A DNA stretch of 64,000 nt from an uncultured Aquimarina sp. (GTDB lineage Bacteria > Bacteroidota > Bacteroidia > Flavobacteriales > Flavobacteriaceae): NCBI RefSeq assembly GCF_947500065.1, contig NZ_CANMQT010000009.1:184372-248371 (forward strand), given 5' to 3'. A program made the position numbers and the translations under genes. The notes beneath the pieces are model-generated. The model saw nothing but the letters and a program-made list of their open reading frames with translations. It was not told where the DNA came from and ran no database searches. Below are positions 63,213 to 64,000 of the stretch, piece after piece (positions within the stretch are counted from its first letter, which is position 1; every line of letters starts with the position of its first letter).

Positions 63213-64000
63213 ATGAAAATAAGATTACAATTATTATTATGTACTTTGTTATTAACGAGTATTATAAAAGCTCAGGAATTAAGTATTGATGCAGATATAA
63301 GACCACGATTAGAATATTTACACGGTTTTGGTAATCTCATTCCTTCAGGATCAGATGCTGGTATATTTGTGCAACAGCGTTCCCGATTAAAATTTAGATA
63401 TACAGCCGATAAATTCTCCACCTATTTAAGTGTGCAAGATGTCAGTGTTTGGGGAGATACTCCTCAGATTGCTGCAGCAGACAACAATAATAGTTTCTCA
63501 TTAGCACAGGCTTGGATCAATTTTAAGTTTGGTAGTGGTTGGTCTACTAAATTAGGAAGACAAGCACTCTCTTATGATGATCAAAGAATCCTAGGCGGAT
63601 TGGATTGGGCAATGCAAGGAAGGTTTCACGATGCTGCTCTAGTACAGTATAAGAATGAAAATGGCTTAAAGTTAGATCTTGGTTTTTCATTTAATCAAAA
63701 TGGAGTAAGTACTGTAAATACATTATTTGATCCTAATAATGGAGGTAATGTAAGAGCTGTTTTTGATTATAAAGGAATGGCATATGCGTGGTTACATAAA
63801 GATTGGGCAAAGTTTTCAGGTAGTTTTTTATTTGTAAACAACTCTTATCAGAATTTGGATACTGATGGTCAAACTCCAATAGACGGAACAGTAAACAGAC
63901 AGACTTTTGGAACACATTTAGTAGCAAAACCTGCTAAAGGACTGAAGGTAGCACTAAATTTATATGCGCAGACAGGAAAATTCACTGAAACTGTTGATTT
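63213..64000 (+). CDS. Alginate-export-type porin (3' end outside the window)
   Basis: The frame is open from the ATG at 63213 to the end of the window (262 codons). A signal peptide (MKIRLQLLLCTLLLTSIIKAQ) is followed by an outer-membrane-barrel sequence: DIRPRLEYLHGFGN, QQRSRLKFRYTADKFSTYLS, GSGWSTKLGRQALSYDDQRI. The pattern is that of the alginate-export-type (PF13372) porins, which in flavobacteria often accompany nitrate-related genes rather than alginate genes. The rest of the gene and its neighbours are not visible. Confidence 0.8.
   Translation, partial: MKIRLQLLLCTLLLTSIIKAQELSIDADIRPRLEYLHGFGNLIPSGSDAGIFVQQRSRLKFRYTADKFSTYLSVQDVSVWGDTPQIAAADNNNSFSLAQAWINFKFGSGWSTKLGRQALSYDDQRILGGLDWAMQGRFHDAALVQYKNENGLKLDLGFSFNQNGVSTVNTLFDPNNGGNVRAVFDYKGMAYAWLHKDWAKFSGSFLFVNNSYQNLDTDGQTPIDGTVNRQTFGTHLVAKPAKGLKVALNLYAQTGKFTETVD

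Noticed and set aside
1..64000. tRNA, rRNA, CRISPR array, transposase or phage integrase
   Set aside because: None seen on reading both strands; the duplication at 9.2-10.1 kb has no integrase nearby.

Overview
The window comes from an AT-rich genome of the Bacteroidota, most likely a marine gliding member of the Flavobacteriaceae (an Aquimarina-like organism would fit; the genus is an inference). The reasons are a SusC/SusD pair, several proteins with C-terminal type IX secretion (T9SS) sorting domains, TAnnTTTG-type -7 promoter boxes, weak Shine-Dalgarno signals, double-glycine-type natural product leaders, and flavobacterial families such as DUF4834, YfhO and 7TM-AraC regulators. No rRNA, tRNA, CRISPR array, transposase or prophage was recognised.

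Layout. 1-6.8 kb holds the end of a large metzincin-type protease, threonine aldolase, a DUF1508 protein, an OmpA-family protein, YbaB and oligopeptidase B. 6.85-11.6 kb holds a cysteine-synthase-like enzyme, an AONS/SPT-like PLP acyltransferase and a GNAT-type protein. Together these look like a sulfonolipid (capnine) biosynthesis set. Two small Cys-rich secreted-peptide precursors and a duplicated fragment of the acyltransferase 3' end sit between them. 11.8-17.3 kb is a SusC/SusD operon with a GntR/FCD regulator that has a twin palindromic operator at its own start. 17.5-24.8 kb holds an outer-membrane protein with a long charged tail, then DUF4834, YfhO, a GT4 glycosyltransferase and a flippase, a surface-glycan set. 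24.8-31 kb holds two paralogous secreted YDYYGR-repeat proteins, each preceded by a sigma-54-like promoter, around a T9SS leucine-rich-repeat protein and an amidohydrolase, followed by a peroxiredoxin-like protein.

31-37.4 kb is mostly housekeeping: a secreted unknown, uvrA, an ECF sigma factor with a 49-residue protein after it, an Nth that lacks the iron-sulfur cysteines, and bcp. 37.5-45.7 kb is accessory: a REP-like palindromic element, small enzymes, an AraC gene broken at a T9 run, a class-C beta-lactamase-fold hydrolase, a 7TM-AraC regulator, a conserved 481-residue unknown and an MBL-fold hydrolase. 45.8-61 kb holds three large secreted enzymes (phytase-like/GDPD, GH31, PQQ-type dehydrogenase with a repeat propeller), regulators, small stress-type proteins, a carboxylesterase and a membrane-anchored MepA-like murein endopeptidase. 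At the right edge a palindrome-controlled promoter precedes a DUF3887 protein, a double PilJ-type sensor protein and a truncated porin, probably the edge of a nitrate-related cluster.

The most interesting area is 9.2-10.4 kb. A 3' fragment of the capnine-type acyltransferase gene plus its terminator is duplicated, and the duplicate separates two genes for secreted Cys-rich peptides, one with a knottin-like cysteine pattern. The second is the pair of sigma-54-like promoters at 26.2 and 30.3 kb. All functions are read from the sequence and from knowledge of the families; no search was run.
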